DNA of 64,000 nt from Ipomoea triloba (GCF_003576645.1 NC_044917.1:23455423-23519422), one strand, 5' to 3'. Counted from the stretch's first letter, positions 32,540 through 45,564 are shown. Numbers and translations: made by a program. The notes: generated by a model from the sequence alone, not told the origin.

Positions 32540-35500
32540 ATAGGCTTTTCTAAAAATAATCACTTTAAGCCCGCGCCACTTCTGTGCAAACTTTCCTCCT
32601 TCGTTGGGCTGACTCGCGGTCCGACTTTTGAATACCAAGTCTCCTTCCAGGAAGTAGCAGGGCTTGACACATTTGTCTTAATATCTTTTGACCAACCTTT
32701 GATATTCGGCCATTCAACGCTGAGAAACCTCTCTCCTCTCTTCTAGGAAGTTCTTTTCTATCATCAAATTTTCTTCGTTTGTCTCATCTGTGTACCGCAT
32801 GACTTGGTCACTGGGCTCGAGTACTTCGATCGGCAACTTAGCCTCGAATCCATATGTTAAGGAAAAGGGTGTTTCTCCAGTTTCCTTCCTCGGACTCGTG
32901 CGATAGGCCCATAACACTTGTTCTAGATCGCTCACCCAGCTTCCTTGGAGGTTACTTAGCTTCTTTCAAATCCCATCTACTATAGTCCGATTGACGTCCT
33001 CCACCTGCCTATTTGCCTGAGGATAGGATACGACCACTTTAGTATGTCGAATCCCGAACTGCTCACAGAACTCGGCGAATAACCGACAATCAAATTGTCA
33101 ACCGTTATCACTTATCAGGTGCTCAGGAATGCCAAATTGACAAATTATGTTCTTCCAAAGGAACTTTCTACATTGATAGTCGGTGTTGGTGACCAATGGC
33201 TCAGCCTCCACTCACTTGGTGAAGTAATCAACAGCTATTATGCAAAACTTATGTGGCCTGGCGCCATGGGTAACGGACCCAACAAGTCGACTCCCCACCT
33301 TGCAAAGGAAATGGCGGTGGTAACCGGCGTGTAGAAGGAGGCCGGACTTGTTTCCTTTCGAGTGAAGGCCTGAAAAGTAAGGCACTTGGCTACTTTCCAA
33401 ATGTAGTCTATGACCATGGTCAGCCAAAAATAGCCTTGTAGTACTAACTTTCGCGCCAAGGTATGAGCCCCTTAGTGCGCCGAGCAAATTTCTAAGTGTG
33501 CCTCCTCTATCACCTTTTTCGCATCGGCAGGGAATAAACATAGCAACAGGGGTCCCCTGAAACATCTTTTGTACAATCGTCCCTCCCGCACAACATAAGA
33601 CGGAGTCATCCTCTTAATTCTAGTTGCTTATATCGGGCCATCAAGTAGTTCAACCTTTTCCTTGTACATGATAAGGTCAGTCAATACTTGAGTCTCGGGA
33701 GGGATTTCCTCCTCAGCACTACTTTCTCTCTGATGTCGCTCTTGCAGGCTTATCTCATTCACTTTCTCTATCACTTTGTCCTGAGTCCTTATACTTGGTC
33801 GTTCCACCATCTCCTTCCGACATATGCCCACCAAGTACTCTGGTATCCCTCCCAGTTTTATCTTAGATAGAACATCCGCCTCCGAATTTTCTACTCTAGG
33901 AACATGGTCGATCTCATAAGCTTGGAACTCATTCAGAAGTCCCTCAGTCACTTCTTTGTATTGTCTCATTCTCTCTCCTTTAATTTCATAAGTTCCCTTC
34001 ACCTGCCCGACCACCAGACGTGAGTCGGTCCGAATGTAGAATCAGCTCCCAAAACTTTGGCTACCCGCAGCCCCCCGAGGACGGCTTCATACTAAACTTC
34101 ATTGTTGGAGGTTTTGAACTGGTATTCTAGGGCATAGTACAGTCGGAACCCTTCTGGGGTAGTTAACATTACTCCCCCTCCATGGTGTTTTTGGCTCAAG
34201 GCACCATCAGCATGCATTTCTCACCATTCCTCAGAGTCATGAATAGTCATAGAGTCATCCTTTGAATCCTGAGTTGTACACTCGACTATGAAGTCAGCTA
34301 AGACCTGGGCCTTGACGGCAGGTCATGGTTGGTACTCAATTCCATATTGGGTCAGCTCAACAACCCATTTTACGAGTCGACTTGACGAGGTCAAATTCCT
34401 GAGAACTCCCGCCAACGGTTGGTCTGTTAACACTCGGATCGGGTGGGCTTGGAAGTAGGGGACTAACTTCCGGGCTATTACTATTAATGCATAGACCATC
34501 TTCTCGAGTGGTGAGTAACGAACTTGGGCAGCCTTTAAATCCCTGCTCACATAATATATCGGGTGCTGAACTTTGTCTTCTTCCCGGATGAGGACCGAGC
34601 TGACTACCTACTGAGAGGCAGCTAGATAAAGGAAAAGCATCTCGCCCTCAACTGGTTTGGACAACAATGGAGGGAATAGCAGGTATTTCTTGAGACCTTC
34701 AAAAGCTGTTTGACATTCCTCCGACCAAATAAACCCGTCCCTAGTCTTGAAGGCGGCGAAGAAGGGTAGGGACCGGTCGGCTGATTTGGACAAAAATTGA
34801 CTTAATGCTGCCAACCGACCTGTCAAACGCTACAGCTCCTTGATAGTTTTGGGAGGCTGCATGTCAAGGACAACCCTAACCTTTTTAGGATTTAGCTCGA
34901 TCCCTCGTCGAGTTACCAAGTAACCTAAGAATTTACCCCCTTGTACCGCGAAGGCACACTTCTTAGCATTTAACCTTAGATTATGTTTCTCGATAAGCTG
35001 GCAGCAAGGTCGCCCACATGATTTTCCTCCTTGAGACTTTTCACGAGCATGTCATCCACGTAGGCGGCCATAGACTTTCCCAACAGGTCCTTAAATAGTT
35101 GAGACACCATTCTGGTATAAGTCACACTAGAATTCTTCAATCCGAATGGCATCACTCAATAATAGTATACTCCATCAGGAATCACGAAAGCAGTCTTTTC
35201 TTCATCGGGTGCGTGCATGAAGATTTGATGATAACCTCGGAAGGCGTCCATGAAACTCAGTAAGGCACACCCCGTTGTCTCGTCCACCATCTGGTCGATC
35301 CTTGGCAACGGGAATGGGTCTTTGGGACAAGCTTTGTTTAAGTCGGTGTAGTCGACGCACATTTTCCAAGCAGGCTGCTTCGGGACCAACACCACGTTGG
35401 CTAACCATTTAGGATATTTTACTTACCAAATATGGCCAACAGCCAGCAAGGCATCAATTTCCTTTTTCACAAACTCTCGTCGATCTATCGAGAGATATCT

Positions 35501-36148
35501 CTTCCTTTGAACAACAGGTCGATTAATCGGGTCAACCGCCAACCGATGAGTTATTATGGACCGATCCACCCCGGGCATATCTTCAGGTTCCCATGGAAAG
35601 ATTTTCTTATATTTCTTCAACACTCATACCATTGACTCTCTGACAGCTTTCAACAGACCCTTACCGATCCTCGCCCGTCTTTCAGTGAAGGTCGGATTAA
35701 TTTCTACCTCTTCTAACTCAACCGCTGGCTCAAGTCGTTCCAAGGTCCGTTCTGCCATGTCCTCCTTTTTTGTGATGGTGTGGATCCGTAGATCCGTCCT
35801 TCCTATCTTTCGACAGGACTGTAGGTAACAATTGCGAGCTACCTTCTGATCACTGCGTACCACCCCTACTCCCATGGGCGTTCAGAATTTCATGCACAAA
35901 TGTTTTAGCGATATCAAGGCTCCTAGGTCCTCTAACCCATGCCTCCCTAAAATCGCGTTGTGAGAGCATTCCAAGCGGACGACCACAAATTCCATCTCTA
36001 AAGTGGTAGTTTTTCGGTAGGCGCCTAACTCGACCAACAGCTTTATAGCGCCTTTAGCCTCGATCGAATCACCGGTGAATCCGGCCAAAGGAGTCATGAC
36101 CGGTCTAAGAATGTCTCTATCCAACCTCAACTTGTCAAAAGTATCGAC
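32540..36148 (-). pseudogene. Tat pol: end of PR, RT, RNase H, archaeal RNase H, integrase
   Basis: Read on the minus strand. 36130-35882 is the C-terminal half of the protease (contains GRHGLEDLGAL). RT spans about 35620-34980, with the first catalytic Asp in LSFMDAFRGYHQI (about 35245) and the second site as YVDD (about 35060). RNase H follows (34826-34323, VRYSPLEKMVYAL). A second, archaeal-type RNase H lies at about 34270-34000 (DGALSQKHHGGGVML; MVGQVKGTYEIK). Integrase runs from about 33565 to 32560, with a core DNGRQFDCRLFAEFC and [21 protein letters not shown]. Several frameshifts and stops break the frame (near 35410, 35150, 34600 and 33600), so no polyprotein can be made. The start of PR is separated from this part by Athila-2. 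Confidence 0.9.
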
Positions 36149-36153
36149 ATAAA

Positions 36154-37482
36154 TGATAGTTTAGTATTACGTGGTGGTTGAGGTGTCATGGGTTGTGTGA
36201 AATGTATGTGTAAAGATAAAACGAAGAGTCTAGACTCCCCGAGTGTCGGTCTCGAAGAAGGCACGTTGAGGTGTGTCTTATGCTATTACTTTCAATCAAT
36301 TGAATCATGTGATGCAAAGAGTATGGATGGTGGGTGTGGTGAATGACAATTGTGAAGTGTAAATGATCATAAGGTAGTGAAATTCAATGTATAGGAAATA
36401 AGAAATAAGAGATAAGAAAATAAGGGATTGAATCATGTTCATCTATGTTGCAATCTCGTGTGTCTCAAGTAGTGAATAAATGATACAATGATGTTGGCTA
36501 TTCAAGAGTGTGTCATCTTAGTCATTTTCCACCTTTGTGTACTAGGGCATCTTACGCTTAGGAGTGCCTTTTAGCAACCAAAAGCCCTAAGAGACATTTT
36601 ATCAAACACCTTAGCTACACACTTTCCTACTATTCCTAATATGAATTCCATAGGATCTATGATTGTCGAAAAACTTCAATCTCAACTCAAATCAAAACCA
36701 TGATAGAGTCAAGAACTCAATCTCTCAATAGATTGGCCAAATCCATACAAGATCTCATCAAAACAACAATCAATAGACAAAGAATAGATTTTTCCAACAA
36801 CAAGGCAGTTAAATCCACAATAAGAAATACAATCATCACATTAGCAACATAGCTTCACACAATCCAAGCCCTAGATTAAACTAGCCACACATAATCAAGA
36901 ATTCAAGATCAATAGCTAATTCAATCCAAAAACAAGATATGTAAAATAGATAAAATTAAAATAGAGATCACCTATTAAATGAAATTTGTTCTTCAATCCA
37001 AGCTTCAAATCTTCATTTACAAGGAGAAAATGTTAATCTAAACTACCCTAAAATGGAAGTTAAGAAATTAGAAAATGTAGAGGGGAATGGAACTTTGGGG
37101 CCTCTCTGAAATTCTATCAAGTCTCCTTAAATAGTCTCCGAAATTTCGCCCTAAAAATATTTTCTCCATAGTGTCCCGCCCACGCGTCATACACGCGTGA
37201 AGGCTCGCATGGACAACGACTGGAAAGTGTCTACGCGGCCTTTGCGCGTGAATGCCTCCTGTGGGTCCTCCGGGGCTCCTGTCTTGCTCGGTTTGCTCGT
37301 TTCGCTCGTTCCTAATGGCTCCCAAGACCTCTGAAATGTCTCAAATTGTACCAAAGGTAGCTTTGTCTGTGGTTAACAAATTTAAAGCACAAAATATCAT
37401 AAGATTATCATATAAGGATGCTAAAATGCTATCAATCACCCTTATTTATACTCAAATATATTGGTGTCTTGGGAGCTTATCA
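36154..37482 (-). repeat. Athila-2 3' LTR
   Basis: 1329 bp. On the minus strand it is preceded by the purine-rich AGTGTGGAAACT polypurine tract (37483-37495). Confidence 0.92.
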
Positions 37483-37858
37483 AGTTTCCACACTTTACTT
37501 CTTGCTTGCCCTTAAGCAAGACAATACACTTCTAAACACATAAGCTTCCAAGATACCAACTCATTCAATACGGAACTCTTGGTCAATAAAAAATATGAGT
37601 GTTTAAGACTATCAAAGAGGGGGAAATCTTTTTTGTTATCTACAAAGAATGTTGGTTAGATGCCATACAACTCAAGGAATATTTCCGGGAAGTAAAAACC
37701 CTTCGTAGATAAACTATTAAAACAAGGGGAACACACTTCTCACACCACGCGCAAGCATGCAATCCCAATTTTTGAATTCACCTGTCATTTAATTAGGGCA
37801 TCTAGCCGATCCCACTAGTGGAAACGATGTACACTAGTTAATCAACCCTTTCGTCCTA

Positions 37859-38100
37859 ATGCCAAAGCCCAACGATAAGATAAGTGAGGAAAGGGACATG
37901 GACCACTCACCGCCAATGGCTTGGGGCAGTCTCTCTTTCTTCTCACTTCTTAGGATAACGCCTTCGAGCGACCCAAGTGCAATGGGTGCCCGAGTCCTAG
38001 CAAAGCGGCTCACCTCCTCTCTATTTTCTCATTTCCTGGGAACATTTTATGTGGACAACCGACTCCAGGTATAGCTTTTGCTTTCAGAAGACTATAGTTG
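37859..38100 (-). other. Conserved 3' non-coding block, Athila-2 copy
   Basis: Reverse-complement counterpart of 25880-26125. AATGGGTGCCCGAGTCCTAG, then GCAAAGCGGCTCACCTCC, then GTGGACAACCGACTCCAGG are the matching parts. The plus-strand frame 37859-38074 ends in the same GTFYVDNRLQV. Confidence 0.5.
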
Positions 38101-38299
38101 AACACAACCCAGCGAAGTGGCTTTCCTCAATATTTATCTCTATGATTTGCCTTTTTGCCTTTTCTACTGTTTCTCCATGCAACCTCTCATGCCTTTTTCT
38201 TTTGGGATTAAGAGATTTTTCACTCTTAAGCTCACTAATAGGCTCACCTTTTGCCCCATGCCCTACCAAAATTTAGTTCAATTCCGGGCATCGCTTAAT

Positions 38300-39220
38300 T
38301 TATCTTTCTCAAATTAAAAAGTGCACACTTCCACTTCGAGAGATCCTTGACTAAGGTCCTACCTAAATAAGAGGTGAATATCATGCAAGCAGGCAAGAAT
38401 ATAAACTAATTTGTCTCTAAACACTCTCATGGGTGCGAAAAGTAACTTCTACAAAGATATTTCGAGAATAAAAAATTTGTGGCATCTAGTCAAAATTCTC
38501 CCTAGATAGCACAAACAATAACTCACTCTTCAATTTGCAAAAACACCCTTTTATCATGCCCAAGAGACCGACTTCCGACTCTAAGCAAATAAACATTAAG
38601 CACAAAGTGCGTCCTTTCCACACTTTAAAATGAACATTGTCCTCGATGTTACCTTGGATCACAGGGTAAAGGAAAACGGGTTTTAATAATCATTACAAAT
38701 AAGAATCCCTTTCCAAACTCTAGAATTTACTCTGGGATATAGGGTATATTATATTGATCCTTAATGATATAAAATAACATGGTAAGCTCATAAAAACACA
38801 TTCAAAGCTATATAAACATTTTCCACACTTTAAATTTGAAAACGGGGCATAAAATATAAAAGGGATAAGAGGTTAAACCAAGTATGCATCCCTCTTTCCA
38901 CACTTTAGCTTCCAACATCGGTCGGTCTCCGTTATCAAAGCTCTATTCTCAAAAGTTAATAACAAGATATATAATAGCAATTAAGAGAACTATTCAATTA
39001 TTAATGACTTGATAGGATAAAACATAATAAAAAAAAATAGATAAAAGCATAGAATTAAATACTTAAAGAAAATAAAAGCTAAATAGTAAAAAATTATTCA
39101 AATAGTCTACGAATTACGAAAATGCATAAAAGTAAAGCAAATAAATGCAAAAGCAATAAAATAAGCATAAAAGACCTTAAAAGTAAATAAAGATAAAGAA
39201 AGGCAGAACCCCACGCATAG
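38300..39220. other. Athila-2 3' untranslated region without ORF
   Basis: AT-rich, with repeated short TTTCCACACTTTA motifs (38610, 38818, 38900; also 37488 at the polypurine tract). The recurrent AAAGTGTGGAAA, in the element's own sense, appears likewise in Athila-1 (25085-25380). Confidence 0.5.
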
Positions 39221-39351
39221 GGAACCTAATGTTTTCATGGGACATCATCATCATCTCAGTAACATTGTTTCGGGGACTCTTTCTTCTTCATTCTCAAGCT
39301 GTCGGGGTAATGAATGACTCATCACTGGTAACCAAAGGACGAAGGATGGAA

Positions 39352-40704
39352 CTATCTCACAAATTGAGCTTGAAGCTCTTGAATCATCTGCGCATTTTCT
39401 TCTACTGCTCCCCTTGTGCGGAGAATCTCTTCATCCTGGTTCGCATAGAGCGACTGAAAATGTTCCTCCTGTCTGTCCTGGCGAGAATACAGCGATGTGT
39501 ACTGCTCCTCCTGCCGTAAGCTGTGTGCACGCATATACGCCATCTGCTCCTCATGGAGCTGTCTGTGGAAAGCCTGAGTAGCCTCCCAATCCATCATAGT
39601 CGGGCCCTCGTGCTGTGCACTGGGCTCACTTCGCTCTTGCGTATGCGTCTCATCATCTCCCTCATCATCATCCTCGTCAATGCTACCTTCAACTCCATCA
39701 TCAGGTGCATTATCTCCTCCCCACTTGATGTACATGGCCTTGAACTCTCTAACCGTGAATACAACCATGGAAGCCTCATTCTTCTCTCGTTCCAAATGAT
39801 TTCCAAGACCCAATCCTTGGCATAGTCTAGTCACTAGAGGTCCTACAAATACAGATTGTACCTTTTGTCTCATCTAGGATTGTAGCCATTTCTTCACTTG
39901 GGTTCCCATGTTGACATTCACTCTATTTTCCATGCTCCACATGTAAAATATATCCTGTCGATAAGCTTTGTTTCGGTTTGTCTTCCTTCCCGAGAGGTTC
40001 ACGGCCAATGCTAATCGAATAGCCTTCAGATAGTTGGTGGAGATGTGCTTAGCCTTTAAGTTGCATGAATTATAAGGTTGACCATTCGTGATCTCTCTCC
40101 AATAAGTGACAGCGTCCCTGTCAGTGTCAAAATCAGACTTAAAATCTTTGAAATAAGGCATTGATACCTCGATCTGGTCGTGGAAACCCAAAGCCACTTC
40201 AAGATCATTAACGGATAGATGATATCGCTGGCCGAAGAGATAAAACTTATTAATCGACTGTCTAGCATCATTGACCTCACGCCTGATATCAAGCGTGGCT
40301 ATGAACTCATAAGTAATTGAGGAATATGTCGGACCCCTCCACTTGAAGAGTCTTCCCAACTGTGGGTGCTGTAACAATCGATAAACGTCTTCTTGGCATC
40401 CAAATTATTGCAGCATGTTCGGCCCAAAGAATCTTCCCTCGCTTAGTCTTTTCCCACGGTAGACATCCACCAAAGCACGTTCAGTTGCTGATAAATTTCT
40501 CACAGACATGATTAATTTCAAGATAGGATAATTCAATTCAAGAGTCAATAATGTCACCATAGAAGTCAACGATTTCAAAAAGTCAACTTCATCTTCTTCC
40601 CCAAATTCAAAAATTAGGGTTAAAAGATGAAAATTCAATTTCAACAATGTAGCATGTGTAACATCAAATTGATGGTATATAAGTGTTCTAAAACAAGTTT
40701 GCAC
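39352..40704 (-). pseudogene. Athila ORF-1-like (env-position) gene, two in-frame stops
   Basis: One reading frame of 451 codons on the minus strand with no frameshift, interrupted by a stop at 40405-40407 and one at 39874-39876. The centre includes FKWRGPTYSSITYEFIATLD and a YHLSVNDLEVALGF stretch, which resemble the ATHILA ORF-1 family of plant gypsy elements. The C-terminal third has an acidic run (DEDDDEGDDE) and a Gln/Arg-rich helical tail (RQEEQYTSLYSRQDRQEEHF). I see no signal peptide or membrane anchor, so an envelope role is not supported. In Athila elements such ORFs follow pol; here pol is missing and the gene follows protease. Confidence 0.7.
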
Positions 40705-41109
40705 ATCAATTCAATCATCAATTCCATAATATTAACAAGAAATCAAGCAAACCCATTTGCATATCCATGGTGTTCATACTAAAGCTCGAAATTTAAATTC
40801 AATCTATCTATTCAATCACAAATAATGGAAGAAAACAATGGGATATAGTTCTATGATGCTTCATTAACCAATATAACCATTCAAATCATTCTAAACATGG
40901 CAAAGTAATGTAAGATAGAATCTCATCACTATACTCTTCAAACTTCATAAATAACCATAAAAATAGATTCAAGAGGACGTTTTTACCTTAGAATGGTGTT
41001 TTAACCCTTGATTTGTGTAGGAAAAGTGAAAAATAATGAACTTTTGCTCAAACCTTGCCTTGGAGGGGAGTATTGGCGTGGAAGAGAAGAGGAAATTTGA
41101 GGTTTGGGG

Positions 41110-41300
41110 TGGGGAATGTGTGGTTCGGCCGATGCTTATATTCACGCCACTTTGTGGCGTCCACGCATCATACACGTGTGTTTGGGCGTGTGGATGGCTA
41201 CTGGAATCCATCCACGTGTCCTTCACGTGTGAATGACACGTGAATGGCCCAGTCCGGGGTTTTTCTCTGATTTTCGATTTTTCCTTTCGCCTCTTGTCCG
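41110..41300 (-). promoter_or_regulatory. Internal G-box cluster and TATA-like box before the ORF-1-like gene
   Basis: On the minus strand, CACGTGTCATTCACACGTG, GGACACGTGG and ACACGTGTATGATGCG are followed by GAATATAAGC (about 41128-41137). The order and spacing copy the LTR promoter (CACGCG cluster, TACTGGAA, then TATA). It lies about 400 bp upstream of the ORF-1-like frame, so it could drive a separate transcript. Confidence 0.4.
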
Positions 41301-41424
41301 TTTGGCCTTCCCGTAGCATTTTTCGGTCATTAAACCTACAAATTAATCTCCCAAAAACATGTACCAAGTAGAATACTAATGAAACATTAAAACAAAACGT
41401 AAAAACAATCATAAAGTAATTATT

Positions 41425-41445
41425 AAACCTTGGGTTGCCTCCCAA
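41425..41445 (-). other. GGGAGGCAACCC signal
   Basis: TGGGAGGCAACCCAAGG on the minus strand is the conserved sequence usually found just after pol in Athila elements. Here it comes directly after protease, which marks where RT to INT was lost. Confidence 0.6.
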
Positions 41446-41496
41446 GCAGCGCCACATTTTTCGTCTCTGGCTAGACGCAATGTGCATCCCTTCTTC

Positions 41497-43935
41497 TCAA
41501 CCATATTCCTTCGTAGCGGTTTGAAAGCATTTTCGTACCCAAGTGTTCTTCCAGATTAGTTTTTCATTCTTCCAGTTTGGCTTGGTCTTGGTCCTTGCCT
41601 TGACCATGGTTTTCAATTCTTCATTCTTCTTTTCTACTCTTTCTTTTCCTTCCTTCTCGGTTTGTCTGTCAAATCTCAAGGCAATTTCTCCCGAGCTTAA
41701 ATCTATACGAGCATGGCATGCAGCTAAAAATGGTCTACCGAGTATCAAAGAGCCAAAGGGCTCATCTTCTCCCATTTTTCAAACGACAAAATCGACAGGC
41801 ACTAGAAATTTTCCTACTTTCACCAATATATCTTCCACTAAACCATCCGGATACCGTGTGGTTCCGTCGGCTAGGCGAAGTGTAAGCCTCGTCGATTTCA
41901 GATTAGGTAAGCTTAATCGTTCAAAAAGACTAGAGGGCATCAAGTTGATTGAAGCTCTAAGATCGGCCAGAGCATTCGAAAAATCCATGTCCTTTATAAA
42001 ACAAGGGACTACTAAAGCTCATGGGTCACCCTTTTTAACTGGGTAACCAGTAGTCATGCAAGCCGAAATCTCGTTTTTGAATTTTTGAATAAAAGTGTTA
42101 AATGTACCTTTCCTTGTCGTTTCCTTCTCTTTTGAAGTTTTGACTTTGTATTGTTGCGACTCATTCTTTTCAATTCGATCACAAGAGGTGATCTTGCCTT
42201 CTTCTCCTTTCATTGAAATTCTACAAGAAGCGTCTTCAATGTTTGTTTCAAGGCTCGGACTACAAGAGGTAGTCTTTTCTTTTTCCTTTTCCTTCATTCT
42301 TTCCTTCTTGCACTTGCATATTCCACAGATTATGTCTATTGGATCGCATCCGTCGTGTTTTTCTTCAACTACTTCTATTGCATTGACTCTCTCCTTGGGA
42401 TTATTTTCCGTGTCACTGGGAAGTTGTCCATAATGTCTTTCGGGCATCATCTTGAACATTTGAGATATTTGATTTTGAATTATCTTGAGAGTGGCCTTTG
42501 ATTCCTGTCTTAGACTCGAAATTTCTTGTCTAATCTCCTGTGTAATTTCTTGCTTCAGATTAGCTCGATCATTCTTTAATTCCATGATTGTTCTTGTAAG
42601 TCTCTCGTCCACTTCTTTTATATCATCCCTTCTTTGTTGGGTGTAATCCAACTGAGAGTTGTACTGAGGTTTGTAATGGGTCATTTGGCCTCCATTTCCT
42701 TGATTTTGACCATAAGTAAGTCTTCCTTTCTCATTCTGCCCATAGGTCGGTTTGTTTCCATAGTTGTACTGCGCTCTTGCTTGAAATCCTTCATTGTTGT
42801 TATTCCACACATCTCCCTGTTTCCAGTTGTTATTCTGTCTTTGATTTCCTCCATAAGCATTATAGTTCGGATCTCTTTGATAATCAACCGCCTCCACATG
42901 TTCAGCTGCAGACGGTGATGAGCATATGTTGGTGTCGTGCGGTCCTCCGCAGATATTGCAATATAATGCTAAGGCCATGCAAGGTTTCGATTTTCCTTCC
43001 ATCTTTTCTACCATAGCTTGTAGCTTTTTGATTTCATGATTCATCGCTTCAACCTTTGCTTCGTTTGCCACATGACTGTTGACCTCATACATGCCGCCAT
43101 GTTCTTCTCTTCGGTCATACCAACATGAGGTATTTTTCGAAATTCTTTCTATTAGCTATTCTGCTTCTGGCAATGCTAATGAGACAAATGCACCACTTGA
43201 AGATGAGTCAAGGAGCATTTTCCCTTAATCAATCAAGCCTCCATAAAATGAGCTAAATACATCACATGGATGCATTAGATCATGTGGGCATTGTCTTTTT
43301 AAAACTTTAAATCGCTTCCAAGCTTCTCCTAAACTCTCCAATCTACCTTGCTTGAATTCTTGGATATGTCTCTAAATCCTCATGGTCTTGGTGATTGGGA
43401 AAAACTCATTCATGAATTCTTTTTGTAACTGCTGCCATGATCTGAAATGATGATCATCCTGAGTTTCTAGCCATCGTGCTGCCTCTCCAATTACTGAAAA
43501 TGGGAATAACTTCAGTCTGATGATTTCTTCACTAACTCCTTCCTGTCTGTACATTCCGCAAGCTTGAATAAATCTAGTAATATGAGCATGTGGATCCTCT
43601 GAAGGTAATCCTAAATACTGGCTGTTCTGAACTAAGGTGAGGATGGTCGGGTGCACATGAAAGTTCACATTCTCCAATGGTAGAACGTAAATGGAGTTAT
43701 GCATGTTGAAATCTGGCGTCATATAATCAGCGATGGATCTTTGTTGCTCTTGTGGTACTTCATAATAATCATGTTCTCGAATATGTTCCGGTGGATTCAC
43801 TCTGTTGATTTGCGGTTCTTCCAATATCGGGTCATTCTGATTGATTTGTCCTGGTGGATTAATTGGAACTGGGGGTGGATTTGGTATAGTTGTTCTTCTT
43901 CCTTGGGGATTTCTTGTAGCGCTTGTAGAAGCCAT
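41497..43935 (-). pseudogene. Athila-2 gag-protease, broken only by nonsense codons
   Basis: A single frame of 813 codons on the minus strand with no frameshift. In-frame stops include TAG at 43372-43374, two between there and 43092, TGA at 42019-42021 and TGA at 41779-41781. Gag (about residues 1-330) has the retrotransposon gag core (AARWLETQDDHHFRSWQQL) and a zinc-knuckle-like CNICGGPHDTNIC. A Gln/Asn/Tyr-rich linker and a charged helical region follow. Protease shows ADLRASINLMPSSLF, the Athila D-x-GAS-INLMP site with Gly changed to Arg, then GSLILGRPFLA. Athila normally continues into RT; here nothing follows but a Lys-rich tail. Confidence 0.88.
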
Positions 43936-44212
43936 TTGTTCTTTTCGGATGCTTTTCTTTCTTGTTGCTTTGTTAATTTCCGGTATGTAAGGAAATAAGC
44001 ATTGGTTTCCTCTCGCTCTTGTGTGTATTCACCTATTAAGATCTTCAACAAAGCAAACAATCCACAATTGACTAGAAGTAGCCAATCGGGGTAAGTAACA
44101 AAAATGGATAAAACAGAAAATAATAAAATAAAATGGAATGGATTAACAATACTCAAATTCTCACAATCATTCAATTAAGTAAAAGCAAAACAATTTTGAC
44201 AACCTATTGCCC

Positions 44213-44228
44213 TCCCCGGCAACAGCAT
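44213..44228 (-). other. Athila-2 primer-binding site (degenerate)
   Basis: On the minus strand ATGCTGTTGCCGGGGA starts two bases after the 5' LTR. It keeps the GTTGCCGGGGA half of the Athila primer site; the GGCGCC half is altered or partly deleted. Confidence 0.7.
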
Positions 44229-44230
44229 TT

Positions 44231-45559
44231 TGATAGTTCAATATTGCGTGGTGGTTGAGGTGTCATGGGTTGTGTGAAATGTATGTATAAAGATAAAACG
44301 AAGAGTCTAGACTCCCCCAGTGTCGGTCTCGAAGGAGGGACGTGGAAGTGTGTCTTATGCTATTACTTTCAATCAATTGAATCATGTGATGCAAAGAGTA
44401 TGGATGGTGGGTGTGGTGAATGACAATTGTGAAGTGTAAATGATCATAAGGTAGTTAAATTCATTGTATAAGAAATAAGAAATAAGAGATAAGAAAATAA
44501 GGGATTGAATCGTGTTCATCTATGTTGCAATCTCGTGTGTCTCAAGTACTGAATAAATGATACAATGATGTTGGCTATTCAAGAGTGTGTCATCTTAGTC
44601 CTTTTCCACCTTTGTGTACTAGGCCATCTTACGCTTAGGAGTGCCTTTTAGCAACCAAAAGCCCTAAGAGACATTTTATCAAACACCTTAGCTACACATT
44701 TTCCTACTATTCCTAATATGAATTCCATAGGATCTATGATTGCCAAAAAGCTTCAATCTCAACTCAAATCAAAACCATGATAGAGTCAAGAACTCAATCT
44801 CTCAATAGATTGGCCAAATCCATACAAGATCTCATCAAAACAACAATCAATAGACAAGAATAGATTTTTCCAACAACAAGGCAATTAAATCCATAATAAG
44901 AAATAGGATCATCAAACTAGCAACATAGCTTCACACAATCCAAGCCCTAGATTAAACTAGTCACACATAATCAAGAATTCAAGATCAATAGCTAATTCAA
45001 TCCAAAAACAAGATATGTAAAAATAGATAAGATTAAAATAGAGATCACCTAGTAAATGAAATTGATTCTTCAATCCAAGCTTCAAATCTTCATTTACAAG
45101 GAGAAAATGTAAATCTAAACTACCCTAAAATGGAAACTAAGAAATTAGAAAACGTAGATGGGAATGGAATTTTGGGGCCTCTCTAAAATTCTATCAAGTC
45201 TCCTTAAATAGTCCCTGAAATTTCGCCCTATAAATATTTTCTCCGCAGTGTCCCGTCCACGCGTCATACACACGTGAAGGCTCACGTGGACAGCTACTGG
45301 AAAGTGTCCACGCGGCCTTTGCGCGTGAATGCCTCCTGTGGGTCCTCCGGGGCTCCTGTCTTGCTCGGTTTGCTCATTTCGCTTGTTCCTAACGGCTCCC
45401 AGGACCTCTGAAATGTCTCAAATTATACGAAAGGTATCTTTGTGTGTGGTTAACGAATTTAAAGCACAAAATATCATAAGATTATCATATAAGGATGCTA
45501 AAATGCTATCAATCACCCTTATTTATACTCAAATATATAGGTGTCTTGGGAGCTTATCA
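44231..45559 (-). repeat. Athila-2 5' LTR
   Basis: 1329 bp. It contains the CACGCGTC..CACGTGAAGG..CACGTGGACAG cluster (45256-45330), followed on the minus strand by CTATAAATA-like and CTATTTAAGG boxes (45200-45240). Confidence 0.92.
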
Positions 45560-45564
45560 ATAAA

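Larger units (their letters stand above)
36154..45559 (-). mobile_element. Athila-2: Athila-type element lacking RT and integrase, TSD ATAAA
   Basis: Both LTRs (36154-37482 and 44231-45559) are 1329 bp and end in TG..CA. ATAAA flanks the element at 36149-36153 and 45560-45564. On the minus strand the order is 5' LTR, primer site, gag-protease, the GGGAGGCAACCC signal, an internal promoter-like cluster, an Athila ORF-1-like gene, a conserved 3' block, a polypurine tract and the 3' LTR. No reverse transcriptase, RNase H or integrase lies between protease and the ORF-1-like gene. The LTRs differ at several positions in their first 120 bp, so insertion is not very recent. It splits the Tat protease. 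Confidence 0.92.

Noticed and set aside
39352..40704. Envelope-type function for the ORF-1-like gene
   Set aside because: No signal peptide, membrane span or fusion-like segment is visible; position alone is not enough.
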